This document shows, piece by piece, positions 37,975 to 46,086 of a DNA stretch of 64,000 nt (positions are counted from its first letter, which is position 1; each line of letters begins with the position of its first letter). This DNA is from Microbacterium profundi (GTDB lineage: Bacteria > Actinomycetota > Actinomycetes > Actinomycetales > Microbacteriaceae). The position numbers were made by a program, and so were the translations under genes. Under the pieces are notes generated by a model. It was not told where the DNA came from, did no database searches, and saw nothing but the letters and a program-made list of their open reading frames with translations. The stretch covers positions 2,046,001 to 2,110,000 of the forward strand of contig NZ_JPSY01000001.1 in the NCBI RefSeq assembly GCF_000763375.1, in the 5' to 3' direction.

Positions 37975-38918
37975 TGGGTGCAGGACATAGCCACGGGCCG
38001 GCTGTTGACGAGAAGGCGGGCCTTCCCGGCGACTACCGACGGAAGCTGTGGATCGCCTTCGGCATCACGGCGATGATCGCCGTCGCGCAGGCCGTTGGGT
38101 CAGTCGTGACTGGTAGCCTCGCGTTGCTGACCGATACGGCTCACGCGATCACGGACTCCTCGGGTCTCCTGGTGGCTCTTATCGCGGCAACTCTGATGCT
38201 GCGGCCCGCGAGCTCCAAGCGGACATGGGGATTCCGGCGCATCGAAGTCATCGCCGCGCTTGGTCAGGCCGCCCTGCTTCTCGTGGTGGGCTTCTACACC
38301 GCCATCGAGGGAGTCCGCCGCCTGTTCGAGCCCCCGGAGGTTCCGGCGACGGAGCTCCTGGTGTTCGGCGTCATCGGACTGACTGCCAACATCATCGCGA
38401 TCCTCATCCTCTCCTCCAGCAGAGGAGCCAACTTCAACATGCGGGCCGCGTTCCTTGAGGCGCTCAACGACGCTCTAGGCTCACTCGGCGTCATCGTCGC
38501 CGCTATCGTGATCGCCACCACCGGGTTCATGCAGGCGGACGCTCTCGCGGGTCTGCTCATCGCCGCGCTGATCGTGCCACGCGCCTTCAAACTCATGCGC
38601 GAGACCGCCAGCGTCCTGATGGAGTTCACCCCGAAGGGGCTGGATCTGGATGCGGTACGAGAGCACATCTTGAAGCTTGACCACGTCAAGGACGTTCACG
38701 ATGTGCACGCCTCTACCGTCGCAACCGGCTTGCCCACCCTCACGGCGCATGTGGTGGTCGAGGACGCCTGCTTCACGGACGGTCACGCCGCTGAAGTTCT
38801 CCAAGATGTGAAGGACTGCGTGGCTGACCACTTCGAAGTCTCCGTCTACCATTCGACATTCCAAATCGAGACCGAGCACATCAGCGAGCACGAATCGGAA
38901 TCCGTCAAGCACGCATAG
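37974..38918 (+). CDS. CDF-family zinc/cadmium efflux transporter
   Basis: Proton-coupled exporter of Zn2+ and similar ions, 314 residues. Six membrane segments; metal-site motifs are LLTDTAHAITDSSG in TM2 and FLEALNDALGSLGV in TM5. A His-rich start (MGAGHSHG) and a cytosolic C-terminal domain (VKDVHDVHASTVATGLPTLTA) complete the fold. Coupled to the ArsR-type gene just upstream. Confidence 0.93.
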   Translation: MGAGHSHGPAVDEKAGLPGDYRRKLWIAFGITAMIAVAQAVGSVVTGSLALLTDTAHAITDSSGLLVALIAATLMLRPASSKRTWGFRRIEVIAALGQAALLLVVGFYTAIEGVRRLFEPPEVPATELLVFGVIGLTANIIAILILSSSRGANFNMRAAFLEALNDALGSLGVIVAAIVIATTGFMQADALAGLLIAALIVPRAFKLMRETASVLMEFTPKGLDLDAVREHILKLDHVKDVHDVHASTVATGLPTLTAHVVVEDACFTDGHAAEVLQDVKDCVADHFEVSVYHSTFQIETEHISEHESESVKHA

Positions 38919-39073
38919 TCAATGCGCCCAGCCCGAACTTCCAAACACGGCGGACAAGACGTCCCGACGATACCCGGGCGTGTCGAACGATGCAACCGTC
39001 GGGCGTGTCGCGGTCGTCATCCGTTCACCGATCGGTCTTCAGAACGTCACGGTTCCCGGCTAGCCTGGCGCGC

Positions 39074-40333
39074 ATGATCACGCATCGCCGCGTCCGCGCG
39101 GCCGCTCTCACAGCCCTCCTGGTCGTCGGCGTTGCCGTCATGACCGCCGTCCCTGCCGTCGCCGCACCGCCGGATCGTGCGCCGAGTGATTCCGACCTGC
39201 GCTTCGCCACTTTCAACGCCTCGCTCAATCGCGGCACCGAGGGCGCGCTCGTCGCCGATCTCGCCGCCCCTGGCAACCCTCAGGCGGATGCCGTCGCCGA
39301 GATCATCCAGCGCTCGAACCCCGACGTGCTGCTGATCAACGAGTTCGACTACGACGCAGGCGGTGAGGCGCTGCGGCTGTTCCAGGAGAACTACCTGTCG
39401 GTGCCGCACGACGATGCGAAGCCCGTCGAATACGCCTATCGGTACTCCGCCCCGGTCAACACGGGGGTGCCCAGTGGGTTCGACCTGAACAACGACGGCG
39501 CGATCTCCGGCGGCGACGACGCCTGGGGCTTCGGTCTCTTCCCCGGTCAGTACGGGATGGCGGTCTACTCGAAGTACCCGATCGATCAGGACGCCATCCG
39601 CACCTTCCAGAACCTCGTCTGGGCGGACATGCCTGGCGCGCTTCTCCCCGACGACCCCACGACGGCGGAGCCCGCCGACTTCTACTCCGCGGAGGAGCTC
39701 GCCCGATTCCCACTCTCGAGCAAATCTCACTGGGACGTGCCGATCGAGGTGTCGAAGAACAAGACCGTGCACTTCCTCGTCTCGCATCCGACTCCGCCGA
39801 CGTTCGACGGTGCAGAGGATCGCAACGGCCGACGCAACCACGACGAGATCCGGCTGTGGGCCGACTACATCGCGGGCGGCAAGACGGCCTCGTACATCGT
39901 CGACGACCAGGGCGGGGAAGGCGGTCTCGGCCGCAACGAGCTCTTCGTGATCGCCGGCGACCAGAACGCCGACCCGAACGACGGCGACTCCACAGACGGT
40001 GCGATCGATCAGCTCCTGGATAGCCCTCGCGTCAACACGGCATCCGTGCACACCAGCACAGGCGCACTGGAGGCGACCGAACTGCAGGGCGGAATCAACC
40101 TCGAGCACGTGGGCGACCCCGCGCAGGACACGGCCGACTTCTCCGAGCCTCCAGGAAACGTCCGCGTCGACTACGTGCTGCCCAGCCGCCAGATCCGGAT
40201 CCTCGACTCGGGGGTCTTCTGGCCGGCATCGGATGATCCGCTCTCCCGCCTGACCGGCGTCTACCCGTTCCCCTCCAGCGACCACCGGCTCGTCTGGTCC
40301 GACGTGGACGTTCCAGGAGGCGGGCAGCGCTGA
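39074..40333 (+). CDS. Secreted endonuclease/exonuclease/phosphatase-family protein
   Basis: 419 residues with an N-terminal signal peptide ending near AVPAVAA. The EEP fold is shown by LRFATFNASLN, DVLLINEFDY (metal-binding Glu), VIAGDQNADPNDGDS and the C-terminal SSDHRLVWSDV with catalytic Asp-His. No cell-wall anchor is seen. Likely an extracellular phosphodiesterase or nuclease used for nutrient recovery. Confidence 0.87.
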   Translation: MITHRRVRAAALTALLVVGVAVMTAVPAVAAPPDRAPSDSDLRFATFNASLNRGTEGALVADLAAPGNPQADAVAEIIQRSNPDVLLINEFDYDAGGEALRLFQENYLSVPHDDAKPVEYAYRYSAPVNTGVPSGFDLNNDGAISGGDDAWGFGLFPGQYGMAVYSKYPIDQDAIRTFQNLVWADMPGALLPDDPTTAEPADFYSAEELARFPLSSKSHWDVPIEVSKNKTVHFLVSHPTPPTFDGAEDRNGRRNHDEIRLWADYIAGGKTASYIVDDQGGEGGLGRNELFVIAGDQNADPNDGDSTDGAIDQLLDSPRVNTASVHTSTGALEATELQGGINLEHVGDPAQDTADFSEPPGNVRVDYVLPSRQIRILDSGVFWPASDDPLSRLTGVYPFPSSDHRLVWSDVDVPGGGQR

Positions 40334-40401
40334 CCCGCTCGAAGCGCGGCATCCGCCTCATGGGGGATGCCGCGCTGATCGACGCTGACTAGCGTGGAGT
40401 C

Positions 40402-40653
40402 ATGCCTGATGACCGGATGAGCGGACAAGAGGCGCGACAGCGGATGAGCTGGGGCGCCGGCATCGCGCTGGGAATGGGCGTCGGCGTCGCCATGGGCGCA
40501 GCGCTCGACGACATGGGGCTCGGCATCTCGATCGGCATCGCCATCGGAGTGGCGTTCGCCATCGCGCTGGGCGCGGTCGGGCGACGCAAGCGTCCGCCAG
40601 AGGAACAGGAAGACGACGCCGACCCCGGCGGTGGAGCGGATTCAGCCAGCTGA
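40402..40653 (+). CDS. Small glycine-zipper membrane protein
   Basis: 83 residues. A Gly/Ala-rich hydrophobic core (GAGIALGMGVGVAMGAALDD and GISIGIAIGVAFAIALGA) gives two glycine-zipper helices, ending in a charged Glu/Asp-rich tail. Its 3' end overlaps the convergent esterase by 12 nt. Function unknown. Confidence 0.7.
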   Translation: MPDDRMSGQEARQRMSWGAGIALGMGVGVAMGAALDDMGLGISIGIAIGVAFAIALGAVGRRKRPPEEQEDDADPGGGADSAS

Positions 40654-41304
40654 GGCGTCTCGCCACTTCTCGAGGAAGACGCGCACGTCGAGAAGCTCGT
40701 CTTCGGAGATGCTGTGGGTCAACCCGGGGTAGACGCGGCCGGTGAGCTCGGAGTGGTCAGGCAGCCACTGCGCCGTGTGGGCGATCAGCTGAGCCGGGAT
40801 CACGTCGTCGTTCGTACCGCGGCCCCAGAAGACGCGGGGCCGCGCTTCGCGCAGCGCCTCGTCTTCCGGCAGATCACCGGGTGAGGTGTAGCCGCTGAGC
40901 GCGACCACGGCCCCGAAGCGCGCTGGATCGAGGCGCAGCGCCTGCAGTGCGACCGCGGCGCCCTGCGAGAACCCGAGCAGCGCCACAGTCGGCGCGTCGC
41001 CTGCCGCGACGTCGAGCCACCGCAGAAATGCGCGGGCGGCGATCGTCACAGCATCCGGATCCCGTCCGTTCAGACCGTCGATCGCGTACCACGACCTGCC
41101 AGGCATAGGCCACGGCGGCGCAAGGGGCGCGGCGACGGATGCCACGGCGACGCCTTCGGGAAGGAAAGGCGCGAGCCCGAACAGGTCGTGCTCGTCGGCG
41201 CCGTACCCGTGCAGCAGCACGAGCAGCGGCAGACCTGCGCGTTCTTCGGGTGCCCAGCGCGTGGCAGCCGCGTCGATTCTGAGTTCCTCGCTCACGGCAT
41301 CCAT
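40642..41304 (-). CDS. Alpha/beta hydrolase, carboxylesterase/phospholipase type
   Basis: 220 residues. LLVLLHGYGADEHDL forms the oxyanion region, the nucleophile elbow is LLGFSQGAAVALQ, the acid is in GTNDDVIP, and the catalytic His is in GLTHSISEDEL. Typical of the acyl-protein-thioesterase/YpfH group. Start MDAVSEELR preferred; an earlier Met (41325) would add 7 residues. Confidence 0.87.
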   Translation of the reverse strand: MDAVSEELRIDAAATRWAPEERAGLPLLVLLHGYGADEHDLFGLAPFLPEGVAVASVAAPLAPPWPMPGRSWYAIDGLNGRDPDAVTIAARAFLRWLDVAAGDAPTVALLGFSQGAAVALQALRLDPARFGAVVALSGYTSPGDLPEDEALREARPRVFWGRGTNDDVIPAQLIAHTAQWLPDHSELTGRVYPGLTHSISEDELLDVRVFLEKWRDASAG

Positions 41305-41372
41305 CCTGCCAGCCTGCACTGACATGCACCGCCGCAGAACTGCGCAGACGCAGACACTGGTAGAAATGAGAC

Positions 41373-41972
41373 ATGTCGGTGCGCACACCTGATCCTGACC
41401 CCGAGGGGGGCGACGACGACCTCTCCCGGTTCAGTGAGCTGCCCGCAGACGCGAACAATCCGGCATGGCTGAGCGAGTTCGAGCTCGCAGAGGCTCGACG
41501 CCGACTGCCGATGCTCTACGTCGAGGCGATTCCCGTGCGCACTGACGGCACCGGACAGGTCGCCGAGCTCGGCATCCTGTTGCGTTCCACGCCGCTCGGC
41601 GAGATGACGCGCACGATCGTCTCCGGGCGGGTGCGCTACGGCGAGACAGTGCGCGACGCCCTCTTCCGACACCTCGAGAACGACCTCGGCCCGATGGCCT
41701 TCCCTCTGCTTCCCCCGCAACCGCTGCCGTTCACCGTGGCGGAGTACTTCCCGCTTCCCGGCGTCAGCGCGTACCACGACGATCGCCAGCACGCGGTCTC
41801 GCTCGCGTTCGTCGTCCCGGTCACCGGCACGTGCGAGCCCCGTCAGGACGCCCTCGAGATCACCTGGTTCTCGCCGGAGGAGGCGGCATCGGACGCGGTG
41901 GCCGCCGAGATGGAGGGCGGCCGCGGCACCCTCATCAGGATGGCCCTCGCCAGTCTCGGCCTGTTGCGCTGA
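41373..41972 (+). CDS. NUDIX-like protein (DUF4916)
   Basis: 199 residues. The middle and C-terminal part (VEAIPVRTDGTGQVAELGILLR, then VSGRVRYGETVRDALFRHLENDL) is a NUDIX fold but the canonical GX5EX7REUXEEXGU box is degenerate, as in the actinobacterial DUF4916 group. Catalysis is doubtful. Divergent from the esterase with about 70 nt between starts. Confidence 0.78.
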   Translation: MSVRTPDPDPEGGDDDLSRFSELPADANNPAWLSEFELAEARRRLPMLYVEAIPVRTDGTGQVAELGILLRSTPLGEMTRTIVSGRVRYGETVRDALFRHLENDLGPMAFPLLPPQPLPFTVAEYFPLPGVSAYHDDRQHAVSLAFVVPVTGTCEPRQDALEITWFSPEEAASDAVAAEMEGGRGTLIRMALASLGLLR

Positions 41973-41978
41973 CGCAGA

Positions 41979-43046
41979 CTACGCCGTGGTCAGTCGCCCG
42001 AGCTCCGCGATGAACGCGTCCACGTCCGACTCCTGCGTGTCGAAGCTGCACATCCAGCGCACTTCGTTGCGCGCGGCATCCCAGTCGTAGAAGCGGAACG
42101 ACTCGCGCAGCCGGTCGGCGACGCCGTCCGGAAGCGTCGCGAACACGCCGTTCGACTGCGTCTCCTGGGTGAATTCGACGCCCCGGATGCTCCCGGCATC
42201 CAGCCCCGCCTCGATGCCGGCCCGCAGTCTGGCGGCCATCGCGTTGGAGTGCCGAGCATTGCGCACCCACAGGTCGCCCTCGAGCAGCGCGATGAGCTGC
42301 GCGGAGACGAAGCGCATCTTCGACGAGAGCTGCATGTTGTACTTGCGGCCGTAGATCAGACCTGCGGATGCTTCGGGATTCAGCACGACGATCGCCTCGC
42401 CGAGCATCGCGCCGTTCTTGGTGCCGCCGAAGCTGAGCACGTCCACACCGGCGTCGCGCGTGAACGCGCGCAGGCGTACGTCGAGGGCGGCGGCGGCGTT
42501 GGAGATGCGTGCACCGTCCATGTGCAGGTGCATGCCGTGGCCGTGCGCGTGATCGGCGAGGGCGCGGATCTCGTCGACGGAGTAGAGCGTGCCGAGCTCG
42601 GTGGACTGCGTGATCGACACGACGAGCGGCTGTGCGCGGTGCTCGTCGCCCCAGCCCCAGGCCTCACGGTCGACGAGTTCAGGTGTGAGCTTGCCGTCGT
42701 CGGTGGGCACCGTGAGCAGCTTCATGCCGCCGATCCGCTCGGGCGCACCGCCCTCGTCGACATTGATGTGAGCGGTGGATGCCGTGATCACGGCGCCCCA
42801 GCGCGGCAACATCGACTGCAGGCCGACGACGTTCGCGCCGGTGCCGTTGAAGACGGGGAACGCCTGGATGCCGTCGCCGAGGTGGCCGCGGAAGACCTCC
42901 TGCAGGCGCTCGCTGTACTGGTCTTCGCCATACGCGATCTGGTGGCCGTCGTTCGCTGCGGCGATCGCCGCGAGGATCTCGGGGTGGATGCCGGAGTAGT
43001 TGTCCGACGCGAATCCCCGGATCGCGGGGTCATGCAGAGTGGTCAC
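41979..43046 (-). CDS. Low-specificity threonine aldolase-family PLP enzyme
   Basis: Cleaves L-threonine or related beta-hydroxy amino acids to glycine and aldehyde. 355 residues. FASDNYSGIHPEI at the start, the PLP-anchoring HLHMDGARISNAAAAL and the Schiff-base Lys in VLSFGGTKNGAMLGE are visible. Family length is normal. Confidence 0.9.
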   Translation of the reverse strand: MTTLHDPAIRGFASDNYSGIHPEILAAIAAANDGHQIAYGEDQYSERLQEVFRGHLGDGIQAFPVFNGTGANVVGLQSMLPRWGAVITASTAHINVDEGGAPERIGGMKLLTVPTDDGKLTPELVDREAWGWGDEHRAQPLVVSITQSTELGTLYSVDEIRALADHAHGHGMHLHMDGARISNAAAALDVRLRAFTRDAGVDVLSFGGTKNGAMLGEAIVVLNPEASAGLIYGRKYNMQLSSKMRFVSAQLIALLEGDLWVRNARHSNAMAARLRAGIEAGLDAGSIRGVEFTQETQSNGVFATLPDGVADRLRESFRFYDWDAARNEVRWMCSFDTQESDVDAFIAELGRLTTA

Positions 43047-43094
43047 CGGATAAGCCTATGTCGGATGTCGGTGGTGAAGAATACGCTTTGACCC

Positions 43095-43221
43095 ATGAAG
43101 CGCACGGCCGCAATCGGTGCTGGCCACCGGCATCATCGGCGGCGCCTACATGCTGTTCGTCGCGTTCTTCGCGATGGTGTTCGGCACGACCGGAAGCCCA
43201 GTGCGGGACCGCCACTCCTAG
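43095..43221 (+). pseudogene. Small membrane protein gene with a single-base frameshift
   Basis: ATG 43095 reads MKRTAAI, then goes out of frame. From 43117 the shifted frame reads VLATGIIGGAYMLFVAFF and AMVFGTTGSPVRDRHS, then stops at 43221. Removing one G near 43116 would give a continuous 41-residue single-pass membrane protein. It ends four bases inside the convergent SDR gene. GTG 43117 could alternatively start a 34-residue peptide. Genuine frameshift or sequencing error cannot be told apart here. Confidence 0.6.
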
Positions 43222-43856
43222 AGTTCGATCACCCGATCGTTGAGGTCGGCCGTATCCGATTCCCACAGCGCGACGACGGCGTCGGCGAGCGCCTCCGGTT
43301 CCAACGCCTTGGCGCGGAAGATGACGGATGCCGCGCGCAGAGGCTCCCCGGTATCCCGAGCGGTCTTCTCGAACCCGTGCGCGACGGCGCGCGCCCATGC
43401 CTCGCTCGCGGCCTTCACCGCCGCGTAGTTCGCCCCGCCCGCGAGCGGGCGCGCGACCGCTGTGGATGACACGATCGCGAAGCGCCCGGCATCCGACGCC
43501 TGCAGAGCACGATCGAAGGCGCGACTCGTCGCCCGCACGGCCTGCAGCGCAGGCAGCAGGGCATCGAAGTCCTTGTCGGACTGCCCGGCGAGGCCCCCGC
43601 CCCCTCTCCAGCCGCCGACGAGGGGGATGACGCCGTCGACCTGCCCGAGCCGCGCGGCCAGGTCCGTCATCGCGGCGAGCGATGTCGCATCCGCGACGAC
43701 TACCTCGGCGCCGGCATCCGCTAACGCAGCCAGCCGATCCGTTGAGCGCCCAGTCGCGACAACCCGTGCGCCCGCCTCGACCAGAGCGCGGGTCACTGCC
43801 AGGCCGGCCGCACTCGTGGCGCCCGCAAGCACAATCGCATGCCTGTCCGCTGTCAT
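43218..43856 (-). CDS. Short-chain dehydrogenase/reductase
   Basis: 212 residues of the SDR fold. The cofactor motif GATSAAGLAVTRAL (variant of TGxxxGxG), the catalytic Ser region AIVSSTAV and the YxxxK pair in GANYAAVKAASEAW are visible. It is shorter than typical 250-residue SDRs at the C-terminus. Substrate unknown. Confidence 0.85.
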   Translation of the reverse strand: MTADRHAIVLAGATSAAGLAVTRALVEAGARVVATGRSTDRLAALADAGAEVVVADATSLAAMTDLAARLGQVDGVIPLVGGWRGGGGLAGQSDKDFDALLPALQAVRATSRAFDRALQASDAGRFAIVSSTAVARPLAGGANYAAVKAASEAWARAVAHGFEKTARDTGEPLRAASVIFRAKALEPEALADAVVALWESDTADLNDRVIEL

Positions 43857-43900
43857 CACGCTCTTCTTCCGATGCTCAAACTCACCGAGCCGTGCAACAA

Positions 43901-43969
43901 CTTCGGAGAAGTGCACGTACTTCGGACGAATCGGCCCGAATTCTCCGAGGATGCTGCACTTCTCCGAAG
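43901..43969. terminator. Long hairpin with perfect 15-bp arms
   Basis: Arms at 43901-43915 (CTTCGGAGAAGTGCA) and 43955-43969 are perfect inverted complements; the 39-nt interior is itself partly self-complementary. It sits between the DUF6421 gene stop (43986) and the SDR start (43856), both minus strand. Could terminate the upstream gene or be a small palindromic repeat element. Confidence 0.6.
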
Positions 43970-43985
43970 AACGTGCACGCCGAAG

Positions 43986-45431
43986 CTAAGCATCAGACGC
44001 TCGAATCCCCGCAGTCGACTCGATCACCGGTCGCATCTTCTTCTCGAGCGCCTCGAAGAACATCGACAGGGGGAACTCGTCGTCCAGCACCCGGTCGGTG
44101 TAGCCCTTCGGGAGCCCGGCGAGTACCTCATCGGGCAGCCCGCGCGCCCAGATCGACGCCGGATTCGGCGCCAGCACCGAGCTCACCAGGTCGTACGCGG
44201 CGAGCCAGTGCGCTGTCTTCGGGCGGTCGATCGAACGCCAGTACAGCTCATTCACCGCGTCGCTGAGCGCGATCACGGCATCCGGAACCTCGGCCCAGTC
44301 GAAGGCGAGCTGCGTGTCGGTCCAGTGCAGCACTCCGCGCTGATGCAGCCAGGCGAACAGCAGCTGCCCGCCGAGACCGTCGTAGTTTCGTACCCGCGAG
44401 CCGGTGATCGCGAAGCGGAAGATGCGGTCGAAGATCACCGCGTACTGCACGAGTCCGGCATGCTCGAGCATCTGCTGCTCGGTCTCGGACAGCGCATCCG
44501 ACCCCTGAGCTTGTCGAAGGGCGAGAGAGCGCTCGATCGCGACCGACTCGCGGAATGCCGTCAGATCGCAGCGCAGCTCTTCCAGCGAGTACAGGAAGAA
44601 CGGCATCCGCTGCTTGATCATGAACGGGTCGAACGGCAGATCTCCGCGCATGTGCGTGCGGTCGTGGATGATGTCCCACATCACGAATGTCTTCTCGGTG
44701 AGGTCCTGGTCATCCAGCATCCGCGCCGCCGGCTCCGGAAGGTCCAGCTTCGTGATCTCGGATGCCGCGCTCACCACGCGTCGATAACGGGCGGCCTCGC
44801 GGTCCTGGAAGATCGCGCCCCACGTGAACGTGGGGATCTCGCGCATCGCGACGGTCTCGGGGAAGAGCACGGCCGAGTTCGTGTCGTACCCGGGCGTGAA
44901 ATCGATCAGCCGAAGCGAGACGAACAGCTTGTTGCCGTAGTCGCCGGCTTCCAGCTCGGCGATGAACTCCGGCCAGATCGCCTCGACGATGAGCGCCTCG
45001 ACGAGGCGGTCTGGCGAACCGTTCTGCGTGTACATCGGGAACACGACGAGATGGCGGATGCCGTCGACGCGATGCCGTTGCGGCTGGAAGGCCACGAGCG
45101 AATCGAGGAAGTCCGGCACGCCGAAACCCTCGGATGCCCAGCGCTCGAAGTCACTGACGGATGCTGCGAGATACTCCGCGTCGTGCGGGAAGGCCGGCGC
45201 GAGGGCGCGGATGCCGGCGATGATCGCTGCGACGTGCTCGCCTGCGGAGGTGTGTGCGGTGTCGTGCCCTGAGCTTGTCGAAGGGATCGAACCGTCCTTG
45301 ACCTGCATCTCGCGGAGCGCGAGGGCGGCGTTCTTCAGCGTCCGCCAGGCGTCGCTCTTCTCGGCGCGGGCGGCGTCCTCGACGACCTCGGGCTCGCCGA
45401 TGATGGCAGTGTTGTGAAGAGGAGTGGACAT
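43986..45431 (-). CDS. DUF6421-like protein of unknown function
   Basis: 481 residues, soluble. Distinct segments include RLIDFTPGYDTNSAVLFPETV and FVMWDIIHDRTHMRGDLPFDP, the latter His/Asp-rich and possibly metal-binding. It holds two in-frame copies of the CCCTGAGC(C/T)TGTCGAAGGG repeat (peptides IPSTSSGHDTAHTS and LRQAQGSDALSE). Divergent from an Lrp/AsnC regulator, which suggests amino-acid-responsive control. I cannot assign a reaction. Confidence 0.7.
   Translation of the reverse strand: MSTPLHNTAIIGEPEVVEDAARAEKSDAWRTLKNAALALREMQVKDGSIPSTSSGHDTAHTSAGEHVAAIIAGIRALAPAFPHDAEYLAASVSDFERWASEGFGVPDFLDSLVAFQPQRHRVDGIRHLVVFPMYTQNGSPDRLVEALIVEAIWPEFIAELEAGDYGNKLFVSLRLIDFTPGYDTNSAVLFPETVAMREIPTFTWGAIFQDREAARYRRVVSAASEITKLDLPEPAARMLDDQDLTEKTFVMWDIIHDRTHMRGDLPFDPFMIKQRMPFFLYSLEELRCDLTAFRESVAIERSLALRQAQGSDALSETEQQMLEHAGLVQYAVIFDRIFRFAITGSRVRNYDGLGGQLLFAWLHQRGVLHWTDTQLAFDWAEVPDAVIALSDAVNELYWRSIDRPKTAHWLAAYDLVSSVLAPNPASIWARGLPDEVLAGLPKGYTDRVLDDEFPLSMFFEALEKKMRPVIESTAGIRASDA
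44503..44521. repeat. CCCTGAGCTTGTCGAAGGG repeat copy 5 (in DUF6421 gene)
   Basis: In-frame copy read on the minus strand as LALRQAQGSDALSE. Differs from the lhr copies by one base (C to T at the ninth position). Confidence 0.8.
45267..45285. repeat. CCCTGAGCTTGTCGAAGGG repeat copy 6 (in DUF6421 gene)
   Basis: In-frame copy near the N-terminus, read as SIPSTSSGHDTAH. Confidence 0.8.
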
Positions 45432-45501
45432 CGGGACCTCCGATCGATGGCTCAGCGGAAAATATCCGGCGAAATAGTGACTATGCAGATATTATTCCAC
45501 C

Positions 45502-45957
45502 ATGGAGGATGCTGTCGACCGTCAGATCATCACGGAGATCTCGCGCGATGCCCGAGCGACCCTGGCCCAGCTGTCCGAGGCCGTCGGGCTCTCGAGCTCG
45601 GCCGTGCAGTCGCGGCTGCGCAGGCTGGAGTCGCGCGGTGTGATCAGCGGGTATCGTCCGATACTCGATGCGGAAGCGCTCGGCAAGCCGCTGTCGGCGT
45701 TCATCGAGATCACTCCGCTCGATCCTGGTCAGCCCGACAACGCCCCAGAGCTGCTCGAGTCGTTCACGGAGATCGAAGCGTGCCACTCGATAGCGGGCGA
45801 TGCCAGCTACATGCTGTTCGTGCGGGTGGCGTCACCGCGCGCGCTGGAGAAGCTGGTGAACGAAGTGCGCCTCGCGGCGAACGTGCGCACCCACACCACC
45901 GTCGTGCTGCAGACGTACTACGAGAACCGCCCGATCGCAGTCGAGAGCGCCGACTGA
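45502..45957 (+). CDS. Lrp/AsnC-family transcriptional regulator
   Basis: 151 residues. N-terminal AsnC-type HTH (DRQIITEISRDARATLAQL, VGLSSSAVQSRLRRLE) and a RAM ligand domain (EIEACHSIAGDASYMLFVRV). Typical length. Divergent from the DUF6421 gene with 70 nt between the starts, so it probably controls it in response to an amino acid. Confidence 0.93.
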   Translation: MEDAVDRQIITEISRDARATLAQLSEAVGLSSSAVQSRLRRLESRGVISGYRPILDAEALGKPLSAFIEITPLDPGQPDNAPELLESFTEIEACHSIAGDASYMLFVRVASPRALEKLVNEVRLAANVRTHTTVVLQTYYENRPIAVESAD

Positions 45958-46086
45958 TCACGAGTACCACCAGGGCGACACCGATCCTCGAGCGGCTGAA
46001 GGCCGGCTGCGATCTCGGCCGCGGTCACGGCAAGGACAGCAACCCCCACCCGTAGGCGCATCGGGGCGCCGACTAAGATCTCGAGG

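Noticed and set aside
43839..45272. 477-codon plus-strand frame antisense to the DUF6421 gene
   Set aside because: Skewed residue use and no family similarity; the minus frame has regulator partner and normal composition.
45918..46063. Short minus-strand frame with a hydrophobic stretch (MRLRVGVAVLAVTAA) between the Lrp gene and menA
   Set aside because: Overlaps the Lrp gene end, no Shine-Dalgarno sequence and no recognisable family.
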